The notes beneath the pieces were generated by a model. The model worked only from the letters and a program-made list of their open reading frames with translations. It was not told where the DNA came from and did no database searches. Source: Bacillota bacterium (GTDB lineage Bacteria; Bacillota; Clostridia; Lachnospirales; Lachnospiraceae). From it: DNA of 64,000 nucleotides. The stretch covers positions 39,533 through 103,532 of the forward strand of contig JAEWAK010000038.1 of NCBI GenBank assembly GCA_023391695.1, given 5' to 3'. Positions 25,240 to 33,521 of the stretch are shown in pieces (position 1 is the stretch's first letter; the number at the start of each line of letters is the position of its first letter). The translations under genes were made by a program, and so were the position numbers.

Positions 25240-25692
25240 ATGAGTAATCGGACAATCAAGGAATTTTCCTTGTAAAATATGAGAGAGTATTTAACTTAAG
25301 TTTAAGATGTTGCGTTGGATAGTTAGCTGTAATTGATATTTAAGATATTATTCTGTAAAAACTACTTTCAACTTTATAATTTGGACTTGTGTCAATAACG
25401 TAGACACAAGTCCAAATCTTCTGATATATTTCTAATATATACAAAACTTATTTTTAGCGATTGGAGCTATATCATTTGTCGCTACACCCAAAAAAAGAAA
25501 TTTTATCATCAAACTTTTGGTAATTCCATTTTAGATCTAAGTAAATCCACCTTCCCTTGTATTAAAACCAAAAAAATAGTATAATCTACCATAAGGAATC
25601 GTGTATCATGTCGTTTCACGGCGGTGTTAAGCGCAGAGCTTGCTATTCAAACTCTTACTTAATAATAAACGAATAATGTGGAGGGAAGTTAC
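25240..25692 (+). promoter_or_regulatory. Intergenic region with a palindrome and the glpK promoter
   Basis: A perfect inverted repeat TTGGACTTGTGTC (25381-25393) / GACACAAGTCCAA (25403-25415) has no T-run and could be an operator or an RNA stem. A sigma-A promoter for glpK reads TTGTAT (25557-25562), 17-bp spacer, TATAAT (25580-25585). No gene is seen in the gap. Confidence 0.6.
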
Positions 25693-27183
25693 GTGAAAAA
25701 ATATGTAATGGCTTTGGACCAGGGAACTACCAGTTCCAGATGTATACTATTTGATAAAAAGGGACAAATTCTAAGTATAGCACAGAAAGAATTTGAACAG
25801 ATATATCCGGTTGCCGGTTGGGTAGAACATAATCCGATGGAGATATGGTCATCCCAGATCAGTGTAGCCACGGAAGCTATGGCAAAAATCGGTGCCGGTG
25901 CGGACGAAATTGCTTCCATCGGTATTACCAATCAGCGGGAGACCACAATTGTATGGAATAAACGTACCGGTGAACCGGTTTATAATGCGATAGTATGGCA
26001 GTGCAGAAGGACCTCGGATATGATACAGGAATTAAAGAAATCCGGGTTTGATAAGGTTATACGTAATAAGACAGGTTTAATACCCGATGCATATTTTTCA
26101 GGAACCAAAATAAAATGGATACTGGATCATGTGGAAGGTGCCAGAAAAGAAGCCGAAGCCGGTAATTTGCTTTTTGGAACGGTGGATACCTGGCTGATCT
26201 GGAACCTTACCAAAGGCAGAGTTTTCGTTACGGACTATACCAATGCTTCCCGGACTATGCTGTTTGACATTAAAAAGTTACAATGGGACGAAGAAATTCT
26301 GAAGGAATTAAAGATTCCAAAATCCATGCTTCCGGAAGTGAAACCCTCCAGTTATATCTATGGACATACGGATTCCGGGCTTCTGGGGGGAGCCATACCG
26401 ATTGCCGGTGTTGCAGGAGACCAGCAGGCAGCACTGTTCGGACAATGCTGTTTTGAACAGGGGGAGGTTAAGAATACCTATGGAACGGGCTGTTTTTTGT
26501 TAATGAATACCGGCAGCGAAGCAATCTGGTCCGGCCATGGCTTATTAACTACCATTGCAGCCAGCGAAAAGGATAAAGTACAGTATGCCCTGGAAGGCAG
26601 CGTTTTTGTTGCAGGGGCGGCGATACAATGGCTTCGTGATGAACTGGGTATCATACGTACGGCAGCCCAGTCGGAAGAATATGCCATGTCGGTAAGCGAC
26701 AGTGCCGGTGTGTATGTGGTTCCTGCCTTTTCCGGTCTGGGAGCACCATATTGGGACCAGTATGCAAGAGGAACCATAGTGGGTATTACCAGAGGGTTTA
26801 ATAAAGAGCATCTGGTACGTGCAACCCTGGAAGCCATTGCCTATCAGACCCATGATGTTCTGAAAGCCATGGAACAGGATACGGGAAATAAATTAAGTTC
26901 TTTAAAAGTGGACGGCGGAGCATCTGCCAATAATTTTTTGATGCAGTTCCAGGCCGATGTACTGGATGCGGTGGTATACAGGCCGTCCTGTATCGAAACC
27001 ACGGCACTGGGCGCCGCATATCTGGCGGGACTGGCTGCCGGGTACTGGAAGGATAAAACGGAAATTAAGGAAAACTGGGCTTTGTCCAATACATTTTCAC
27101 CGGATATGGCGGAAGAAAACCGCAATAAATTAATAAGCGGCTGGAAAAAAGCCGTAAAACGCTCTTTTGAATGGGCCGAATAA
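25693..27183 (+). CDS. glpK: Glycerol kinase
   Basis: 496 residues of the FGGY kinase family; makes sn-glycerol 3-phosphate from glycerol and ATP. Clear motifs are ALDQGTTSSRCILFD at the N-terminus, GITNQRETT, the glycerol-binding AIVWQCRRT, AGVAGDQQAALFGQ and the C-terminal DGGASANNFLMQ. GTG 25693 is chosen because GGAGGG lies about 8 bp before it and the open frame's first codons (25678) are that ribosome site. There is no glpF or glpD next to it. A strong promoter lies at 25557-25585. Confidence 0.96.
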   Translation: MKKYVMALDQGTTSSRCILFDKKGQILSIAQKEFEQIYPVAGWVEHNPMEIWSSQISVATEAMAKIGAGADEIASIGITNQRETTIVWNKRTGEPVYNAIVWQCRRTSDMIQELKKSGFDKVIRNKTGLIPDAYFSGTKIKWILDHVEGARKEAEAGNLLFGTVDTWLIWNLTKGRVFVTDYTNASRTMLFDIKKLQWDEEILKELKIPKSMLPEVKPSSYIYGHTDSGLLGGAIPIAGVAGDQQAALFGQCCFEQGEVKNTYGTGCFLLMNTGSEAIWSGHGLLTTIAASEKDKVQYALEGSVFVAGAAIQWLRDELGIIRTAAQSEEYAMSVSDSAGVYVVPAFSGLGAPYWDQYARGTIVGITRGFNKEHLVRATLEAIAYQTHDVLKAMEQDTGNKLSSLKVDGGASANNFLMQFQADVLDAVVYRPSCIETTALGAAYLAGLAAGYWKDKTEIKENWALSNTFSPDMAEENRNKLISGWKKAVKRSFEWAE

Positions 27184-27211
27184 AAAAAATCCTTAAGTTA
27201 AGGATTATCAT

Positions 27212-28306
27212 ATGAAGGATTGTAATTTCATGATAATTGACAAAATCAGAGCAAAACTATCGGAAAAAGGATTTCATGGGATTGAGGTAAATGTTAAGGG
27301 CATTTATCTTTTTTATCATGCCGCAAACGAGGAAATTGATATAATTGCATTATTCGACTGCCCGGCCGGTGAGGAATTTACCTCTGCACAATTTAAAAAC
27401 ATCCGGAACCAGCTTTATAAGAAATATTCGGAGCAGGGTTTTTCATCCATCCGGATCCAGACGGTTATCTGTACCAACCACGTGGATATTGTACGAAAAC
27501 TTGAGATGGATGACAGGAATCAATGGATCATTGATATGGTAAACGGACAGCTGATTATTTACGAAAATCAGAATTCGGACTTTTTGGGGATAAGAGGGGA
27601 TTTGGAAGAAATCTTATTAAGTATGCAGGTTTCCAGCCCCCAGTTTGCTTCCTACGGTTATCGTCCGGATGAAGGGCCTGTTCGTTCCGCAAACCAGTCC
27701 ATATGGACGAAATATTTTGCAAAATGCAATACCCTTATCGTACTGATTAACGTACTGGTCTTCCTGATCCTTGAAAGAAACAACACCTCCATACTGACTA
27801 ACCGCGTCCTGGATGAGGGTGCCCTGTATTGGCCTGCGATAAGATACGGTAATGAGTATTACAGGCTGTTCACTTACATGTTTTTACACGGCGGCATGGA
27901 ACATCTTGGCAATAATATGATTGTTTTACTTATTATTGGCGATAATGTGGAAAGGGCAGCAGGGAAGTGGAAATACATGGGAATCTATTTTGGTTCAGGA
28001 GTTATTGCAGGGATTGCATCTATGAGTTATAATATGATAAATAATACGAATACCATTTCCATAGGTGCTTCCGGTGCCATATTCGGAGTTGTGGGAGCCA
28101 TGGCATACATTGTCGCAGTAAATAAGGGCCGTCTTGAAGACATCAGCACAAGGCAAATCATACTATTTGTAATATTCAGCTTATATGGCGGACTGACTAG
28201 CCAGGGTGTGGACAACGCAGCCCATATTGGTGGATTGATAGCAGGAATCATACTTGCAGCCATACTATATCGTAAACGTAAGAGAAGTGAACCGGAAAGG
28301 GGTTAA
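27212..28306 (+). CDS. Rhomboid family intramembrane serine protease
   Basis: 364 residues. The C-terminal ~200 residues contain at least six membrane helices with the catalytic serine motif GASGAIFG (Ser287) and the catalytic His in AAHIGGLIAG (His338), plus the conserved HGG-x-x-H-x-x-x-N (LHGGMEHLGNN) of the L1/helix 2 region. A soluble N-terminal domain of about 165 residues precedes the membrane part. The family cleaves membrane proteins inside the bilayer. Substrate unknown. The start could also be ATG 27230. Confidence 0.9.
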   Translation: MKDCNFMIIDKIRAKLSEKGFHGIEVNVKGIYLFYHAANEEIDIIALFDCPAGEEFTSAQFKNIRNQLYKKYSEQGFSSIRIQTVICTNHVDIVRKLEMDDRNQWIIDMVNGQLIIYENQNSDFLGIRGDLEEILLSMQVSSPQFASYGYRPDEGPVRSANQSIWTKYFAKCNTLIVLINVLVFLILERNNTSILTNRVLDEGALYWPAIRYGNEYYRLFTYMFLHGGMEHLGNNMIVLLIIGDNVERAAGKWKYMGIYFGSGVIAGIASMSYNMINNTNTISIGASGAIFGVVGAMAYIVAVNKGRLEDISTRQIILFVIFSLYGGLTSQGVDNAAHIGGLIAGIILAAILYRKRKRSEPERG

Positions 28307-28310
28307 TTAC

Positions 28311-29309
28311 ATGAATGTAAATATTTATTACGGCGGACGGGGTCTGATTGAAGATCCGACCATATATGTTATTAACAAATTAACCGAGGTTTTAAAAGAA
28401 ATCCGTGTTAATGTTACCAGATATAACCTGTATGAAGAAAAAAACGCCATTGCCGTATTGCCTAAAACATTAAAGGAAGCAGACGGAATCATATTGGCAA
28501 CCACAGTGGAATGGCTGGGAATCGGCGGTTATATGCAGCAATTTTTAGATGCCTGCTGGCTGTATGCGGATAAAGAACATATAAGCAAATTATATATGAT
28601 GCCTGTAGTTATGGCAAATTCCTATGGGGAGCGGGAAGCGGAACTCTTCTTAATAAAGGCATGGGAAACACTGGGAGGAGTAGCGAGTAACGGCCTGCGT
28701 GCTTATGTGGAAGATCATGTTGATTTTGAAACAAATGCTGCTTACGGACAAATTATTGAAAAACAGGCAGAATTGTTTTACAAGGTAATTAATCAGAAAA
28801 CAAAGATGCTTCCGGCAAGTAATTCCATATTCAGGAATAATCTTCTTAAATTAGGTTCCAATGATCTGACTCCGCAGGAAAATGAACAGCTGTCCGTGTA
28901 TGTATCGGATGACACTTATGTAAAGAAGCAGAAAGAGGATATTGAAGAACTGGCCCAGATTTTTAAAGGAATGCTTGATTCACAGGATAATGAGACCAGC
29001 CAGGAATTCTTAAACAATTTGAAGGAAAATTTTCACCCTCTGAATGATTTTAAAGCCAGTTATAATATAACAATCAATGATACTATGAAAACCTTAGTCA
29101 TAGAAGTAAACGGTGCGAATCTTAACTGTTATTATGGAGAGAAAGACGATGCCGATGTAACGGCAAGAACAAGCTTTGAAGTAATGAATAAAATAGTCGG
29201 AGGCCGTATGACAGTCCAAAGGGCTTTCATGTCAGGAGAACTTACCGCTAAAGGTAATTTTAAAACTTTACGTACCTTCGATCAGATTTTTCAATTTAAT
29301 GTCCTTTAA
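28311..29309 (+). CDS. Flavodoxin-like NAD(P)H-dependent oxidoreductase fused to SCP2 sterol-carrier domain
   Basis: 332 residues. Residues 1-180 look like a flavodoxin-fold reductase (YYGGRG N-terminus, then ADGIILATTVEWLGIGGYMQQFLD, which resembles the FMN-binding loops of that fold). Residues about 235-330 resemble an SCP2 domain, with LNCYYGEKDDADVTA, a central VGGRMTVQRAFMSGELTAKGNF and a C-terminal helix. SCP2 domains bind lipids in a hydrophobic tunnel. ATG 28311 follows GGAAAGGGG; the upstream frame from 28254 overlaps the rhomboid gene. No signal peptide. Role unknown. Confidence 0.75.
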   Translation: MNVNIYYGGRGLIEDPTIYVINKLTEVLKEIRVNVTRYNLYEEKNAIAVLPKTLKEADGIILATTVEWLGIGGYMQQFLDACWLYADKEHISKLYMMPVVMANSYGEREAELFLIKAWETLGGVASNGLRAYVEDHVDFETNAAYGQIIEKQAELFYKVINQKTKMLPASNSIFRNNLLKLGSNDLTPQENEQLSVYVSDDTYVKKQKEDIEELAQIFKGMLDSQDNETSQEFLNNLKENFHPLNDFKASYNITINDTMKTLVIEVNGANLNCYYGEKDDADVTARTSFEVMNKIVGGRMTVQRAFMSGELTAKGNFKTLRTFDQIFQFNVL

Positions 29310-29331
29310 TTTAGAACCGCATTGGTGGGGC

Positions 29332-29363
29332 TTCAAAGGATTAGTATACACTAATCCTTTGAA
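29332..29363. repeat. Perfect 14-bp-arm palindrome
   Basis: TTCAAAGGATTAGT (29332-29345) and ACTAATCCTTTGAA (29350-29363) pair perfectly around a 4-base loop. No T-run follows, so an attenuation or RNA-stability role is possible. Confidence 0.6.
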
Positions 29364-29432
29364 AATGGTATAACAGGTATTTGGGGTCCAAAAATATGTA
29401 ATTATCGATATTGGCTTAAACATAAGAATAAG

Positions 29433-29459
29433 CAGTATGGGGGCTTCCCATATTGTTTT
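29433..29459 (+). terminator. Terminator between the SCP2 gene and the convergent kinase gene
   Basis: CAGTATGGG pairs with CCCATATTG (one G-U pair) around a 5-base loop, followed by TTTT. It stands after the plus-strand gene and could also serve the minus-strand kinase. Confidence 0.6.
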
Positions 29460-29467
29460 AACGGTTC

Positions 29468-30211
29468 TTATTTAAGTAATGGCAAGTGGATAATAAAGCT
29501 GGTTTTTTCCTCAGAAGAGGAAACTTCGATCGTACCATTATGAGCTGCAATGATGTTGGAAGAAATCGCTAGTCCAAGACCGGAACCACCAGGCTTATAG
29601 GTTACAAAGGGCTTGAAAATCGTGGGCAATTCATCAGCCGGTATCTTTTTACCGTTATTCAGGACTTCAATTGTTAGATGTGATGGTTCTAAAACTTTGC
29701 ATATTATGTTAATGTAGCAGCCTCTTTCCGTTGCTTCAAATGCATTGCGTATCAAGTTAGTAAAGACTTGGTTAATTTTAATTGAGTCTAAGGGATAACT
29801 GGTATAGTAGGGTATATCAGCATCCGCGATTGTAAGTGACAAATCAATACCGTTTTGCTCGGCCAGGGGTTCAAAGGTGCTTATTACCGATTTCAGTAAA
29901 AGAAGGAAATTTTGCTTATGCTTTATTGTAGACTCACTGTGGTTGAATTTACTGACCTCAATTAATAAAGTTTCTAATCCGTTAATGTCATCCGTTAATT
30001 GATCCCAGTATTTAAACATCCGGACTTCCGGGTGTACCGATTCAATCAACTGGGCTGTACTTTTAATTAAAGTCAGGGGATTACGGATTTCATGGGAGAT
30101 CTGCGAGGCAAGTAGTTTGTAATCTTTTGTGGCTTTATTCATAAAGTAAGCAAAATCATCGTTGGAATTCATCAATTCCGTTAGCTTTTGTTGTTCTTCC
30201 TTCGTAAACAT
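29468..30211 (-). CDS. Soluble sensor histidine kinase
   Basis: 247 residues with no transmembrane helix. The H-box is QISHEIRNPLTLIKS, the N-box is NLIRNAFEAT and the G2-type motif is GSGLGLAIS. The C-terminus has the final F-I-I-H-L-P-L strand. No response regulator lies next to it, so it is an orphan, as are several sporulation kinases. The start is set at 30211 because GGAGGTGAACAAA precedes it; the longer frame to 30271 adds a hydrophobic stretch with no ribosome site. Confidence 0.88.
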   Translation of the reverse strand: MFTKEEQQKLTELMNSNDDFAYFMNKATKDYKLLASQISHEIRNPLTLIKSTAQLIESVHPEVRMFKYWDQLTDDINGLETLLIEVSKFNHSESTIKHKQNFLLLLKSVISTFEPLAEQNGIDLSLTIADADIPYYTSYPLDSIKINQVFTNLIRNAFEATERGCYINIICKVLEPSHLTIEVLNNGKKIPADELPTIFKPFVTYKPGGSGLGLAISSNIIAAHNGTIEVSSSEEKTSFIIHLPLLK

Positions 30212-30373
30212 TTTGTTCACCTCCTGAACTAATATTAGCAGAATATGGTATATTATACAATAAAATCTCATTTACAAGAAACGACAGTAAATTCTTTAAA
30301 AACACTGAAAAAATGTATATAAATGTAATATTATTTGAAGAATTTTATATAAATTGATTTAGGAGGCAGAAAT

Positions 30374-30796
30374 ATGAGTAATAATTGTATATTTTGTAGG
30401 ATTATTGGGAATGAAATTTCTTCGGTTTCGCTGTATGAAGATGACGATTTTAAGGTGATAATGGACATTTCTCCCGCGGTTAAGGGACATGCAGTCTTAA
30501 TACCGAAGAAACACTTTGCCAATCTGTTTGAAATGGAGGAAGAAACCGCTTCGAAAGTTTTCGTGGTTGCTGCAAAAGTGGCAAAGGCCATGAAAGAAGA
30601 ATTAAAGTGTGACGGGTTGAACCTTTTACAGAATAATGGGGAAGCGGCAGGTCAGACCGTTTTTCATTTTCACCTTCACCTGATTCCCAGATTTCATAAT
30701 GATTCGGTTCAGATCAGCTGGAACCATAAAAGTTATGAGGAAGGGGAAGCCGATGGGATTGCGGCAGCAATACGTAAGAGAATACAGGCAATTTAG
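30374..30796 (+). CDS. HIT family nucleotide-binding protein
   Basis: 140 residues with the histidine triad H-x-H-x-H (His98, His100, His102, in HFHLHLIPR), the N-terminal zinc-like pair C-x2-C (CIFCRI), and the central GHAVLIPKKHF. HIT proteins hydrolyse dinucleotides or AMP-lysine type compounds. The start has AGGAGG upstream. Confidence 0.92.
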   Translation: MSNNCIFCRIIGNEISSVSLYEDDDFKVIMDISPAVKGHAVLIPKKHFANLFEMEEETASKVFVVAAKVAKAMKEELKCDGLNLLQNNGEAAGQTVFHFHLHLIPRFHNDSVQISWNHKSYEEGEADGIAAAIRKRIQAI

Positions 30797-30838
30797 TTAA
30801 GAGACGGCTATGAATTAATCTATAGGTAAATAATTAAA

Positions 30839-30936
30839 GGGGCTGTTGCAAAATGATAAATTTACCGTGCCTGGGTCTGGAATATAGATTATATTTCGCT
30901 CCCAAATAAGATAGATTTTGAATTTGCAACAGTCCC
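30839..30936. repeat. MITE-like inverted-repeat element, family 2, copy 1
   Basis: Ends GGGGCTGTTGCAAA and TTTGCAACAGTCCC (14-bp arms, one mismatch) enclose about 70 bases. The centre read on the minus strand resembles the centre of 43792-43885, so these are two copies in opposite orientation. Confidence 0.6.
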
Positions 30937-31002
30937 TCTAAGTATGTTGCGGACGCAATCCGCCTCAGACGGAGAATCCCGCAAGCGGGTTACTTTTTTA
31001 AA

Positions 31003-32073
31003 TCACAACGATAAGGATACTTCCTTAATTAAATCAATTATGGTTTCAATGGAATTATTTAATTTGCTTTGGCTCATGGTTTCTACATAAGTCTTTCTGT
31101 CTGTATAAACCGTATCAATGGCATCCAGCAGAGATTCTCCTGTTAAGGCTTCTTCCTTTAATACAAAGCTGTAGCCCTGGCGTTCAAAAGATTCCGCATT
31201 CAGGATCTGGTCACCGCGGCTGGAAGCTGCGGATAAGGGAATCAGGATATTCGGCTTTCTGAGAGCCAATAATTCACAGATAGCATTGGCTCCGGCCCTT
31301 GATATTACTAAATCGGCTGCATCAAGCAGGTCGCTTAACTCTTTTTTTATATATTCAAACTGGACATAACCGGGAGTTTTATTTAAGCTGTCATCTAGTT
31401 TGCCTTTTCCGCATAGATGCACAACCTGGTATTTTTCAAGTAAATCCGGAAGAATGACCCGGACTGCCTCGTTTACGATTACGGATCCGGTGCTGCCGCC
31501 TACTACCAACAGGACCGGTTTGCTGCGGCTGAAACCGCAGAAATCAAGTCCCTGTATTTTATTTCCGGAAAACAGCTCCTGCCTTATGGGGGTACCGGTT
31601 AATACAGCTTTCCCTTCCGGCAGGTATTTTACGGTTTCCGGAAAGTTGGCACATATTTTTTGGGCGGAGGGGATGCTTATCTTATTGGCTAAACCGGGAG
31701 TCATATCGGATTCGTGGATAATGACCGGAACACCTTTTCTCTTTGCAGCCAGAACCACAGGTACCGAAACGAAACCGCCCTTTGAGAACACCACATCCGG
31801 TTTTAGTTTTTTAATCAATTTTAAGGCTTCAAAAAACCCCTTAGCCACCTTAAAGGGATCGCTGAAATTCTTAGGATCAAAATATCGTCTTAATTTTCCG
31901 GAGGAAATGCCATAGTAGGGAATATTAAGCTCCTCAATTAATTTTCTTTCAATTCCATCATAGGATCCGATGTAATGAACCTCATAACCTTCTCTCTTAA
32001 GTGCAGGAAGCAGGGCTATATTGGGAGTAACATGTCCGGCAGTTCCGCCACCGGTTAAGACAATACGTTTCAT
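31003..32073 (-). CDS. murG: UDP-N-acetylglucosamine-N-acetylmuramyl-(pentapeptide) pyrophosphoryl-undecaprenol N-acetylglucosamine transferase
   Basis: 356 residues, peripheral inner-membrane GT28 glycosyltransferase that makes lipid II. The N-terminal GGGTAGHVTPN, the VFSKGGFVSVP loop and IIHESDMTPGLANK are diagnostic, as are VVGGSTGS and the C-terminal SRAGANAICELLALRKPNILIPL. Start set at 32073, where GGAGGAAATAAG precedes ATG; the longer frame to 32121 overlaps the upstream gene. It is transcribed with the TSCPD gene from the promoter at 32391-32418. This murG is outside any division/cell-wall cluster. Confidence 0.95.
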   Translation of the reverse strand: MKRIVLTGGGTAGHVTPNIALLPALKREGYEVHYIGSYDGIERKLIEELNIPYYGISSGKLRRYFDPKNFSDPFKVAKGFFEALKLIKKLKPDVVFSKGGFVSVPVVLAAKRKGVPVIIHESDMTPGLANKISIPSAQKICANFPETVKYLPEGKAVLTGTPIRQELFSGNKIQGLDFCGFSRSKPVLLVVGGSTGSVIVNEAVRVILPDLLEKYQVVHLCGKGKLDDSLNKTPGYVQFEYIKKELSDLLDAADLVISRAGANAICELLALRKPNILIPLSAASSRGDQILNAESFERQGYSFVLKEEALTGESLLDAIDTVYTDRKTYVETMSQSKLNNSIETIIDLIKEVSLSL

Positions 32074-32075
32074 TC

Positions 32076-32315
32076 TTATTTCCTCCATTCCTTTAAAGCC
32101 CTGGTCAGCTGATCCGGACATGAAGTGGATTTAAAACCGCATTTGGTTCCTTCTAATTTATCGATAACCTCATCAACGGACATACCGACCACTAATTTGG
32201 AAATACCGGACGTATTGCCGGAACATCCTCCTTTGAAATCAATGTTTTTTATAATATTATCTTCAATTTCGAAACTTATTTCGGTGCAGCATACACCGGA
32301 AGCTTTATATACCAT
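32076..32315 (-). CDS. TSCPD domain protein (TIGR03905 type)
   Basis: 79 residues. The N-terminal GVCCTEI, GGCSGN and C-terminal TSCPDQL match the small stand-alone TSCPD family, named for its Thr-Ser-Cys-Pro-Asp motif. Cysteines in CC, C-S-G-N, C-G and TSCPD could bind metal. Function of the stand-alone form is unknown. It ends 2 bp before murG. Confidence 0.85.
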   Translation of the reverse strand: MVYKASGVCCTEISFEIEDNIIKNIDFKGGCSGNTSGISKLVVGMSVDEVIDKLEGTKCGFKSTSCPDQLTRALKEWRK

Positions 32316-32390
32316 AACTTTCAGATCCTTTCATTATGTAAATTATAATTTGCAGTTATACGGTTACCTGTATGAAACGAGTTCTTTCTT

Positions 32391-32418
32391 ATTATATCAT
32401 TTTTTGCGGACAGCGCAA
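32391..32418 (-). promoter_or_regulatory. Sigma-A promoter of the TSCPD-murG pair
   Basis: Read on the minus strand: TTGCGC (32418-32413), a 16-bp spacer, TATAAT (32396-32391). It lies about 76 bases before the TSCPD start. Confidence 0.65.
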
Positions 32419-32502
32419 GAATGAATTTAAGACAAAGGCAAAGACTGGTATCAGATAAAAGACTCCTTCCTGCTTTTTCAGTGGTAAGATTCGTGAATAA
32501 AC

Positions 32503-32531
32503 TTGCAGGATTTTATAAATTCAGCTATAAT
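32503..32531 (+). promoter_or_regulatory. Sigma-A promoter of mtnN
   Basis: TTGCAG (32503-32508), a 17-bp spacer, TATAAT (32526-32531), 42 bp before the mtnN start. Confidence 0.7.
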
Positions 32532-32573
32532 ACATCCATAAAAATACAATCGTAATTTAAGGAGAATAAAACG

Positions 32574-33272
32574 ATGGACAAAATCGGTATTATAGGTGCA
32601 ATGGACGAAGAAGTGAACCAGTTAAAGGAAAAAATGGAAAAGGTACAGGTGAAACGCAAGGCTGCCATGGATTTTTATTCCGGAAAACTGGAGAGCAAGG
32701 ATGTTGTTATAGTACGTTCCGGGATCGGTAAGGTAAACGCAGCCGTTTGTACTCAGATTTTAGTGGATGAATATAAAATAGATGCTGTGATTAATACAGG
32801 AATAGCGGGATCCTTAAAGCCGGAAATAAATATTGGTGACATGGTCATATCAACGGATGCCTTACAGCATGATGTGGATGTGACCGGATTTGGTTATGAA
32901 TACGGTGTTATTCCCAGGATGGAAACTTCCATATTTAAATCGGATGAGGCGCTTGCTAAAAAGGCTCAGAACATCTGCAGCCAGGTCAATTCCGATATAT
33001 CCGTATTTCTCGGCAGAATCGTAAGCGGTGACCAGTTCATTGACGGTAAGGAGAAGAAAAACTGGATAGCCGGTCAGTTTGCAGGCTACTGTACGGAGAT
33101 GGAAGGCGGCGCCATTGCCCAGACGGCTTATTTAAACAAGGTCCCCTTTTTGATCATCCGGGCCATATCCGATAAGGCCGATGACAGTGCACATATGGAT
33201 TACGGTAAATTTGAAGCGGAAGCCATTGCCCATACGGTTAAATTTATAACTGCCCTTATTCCGGTTTTATAA
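32574..33272 (+). CDS. mtnN: 5'-methylthioadenosine/S-adenosylhomocysteine nucleosidase
   Basis: 232 residues of the PNP/UDP phosphorylase fold; hydrolyses MTA and SAH to adenine and the thioribose or ribosylhomocysteine product. The N-terminus IGIIGAMDEEV, the substrate-binding SGIGKVNA, TGIAGSL and C-terminal MEGGAIAQTAY and RAISDKAD are all conserved, with the catalytic Asp in SDKAD. Start ATG follows AAGGAG. Confidence 0.95.
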   Translation: MDKIGIIGAMDEEVNQLKEKMEKVQVKRKAAMDFYSGKLESKDVVIVRSGIGKVNAAVCTQILVDEYKIDAVINTGIAGSLKPEINIGDMVISTDALQHDVDVTGFGYEYGVIPRMETSIFKSDEALAKKAQNICSQVNSDISVFLGRIVSGDQFIDGKEKKNWIAGQFAGYCTEMEGGAIAQTAYLNKVPFLIIRAISDKADDSAHMDYGKFEAEAIAHTVKFITALIPVL

Positions 33273-33521
33273 AAAGCCCGTAATTAAATTATAGTCACAG
33301 GCGGCTGTGAATTAAGACAACTTTTCGTGGACATTAACTGACAAATAAATTTATAATGTACCATAAAAATAATGAAAATCTTAAAAATAATGATGAACCC
33401 TAAAGGCTCATGCCCATGCTTGACCGGATTTGTCAACCGATTTTAAGGCCCCCTCTCTTTTCAAATGGAAAGTTATTCGTTATAATAACTGTAAATTAAT
33501 GGGAAGAAAGGGGACTTTTTT

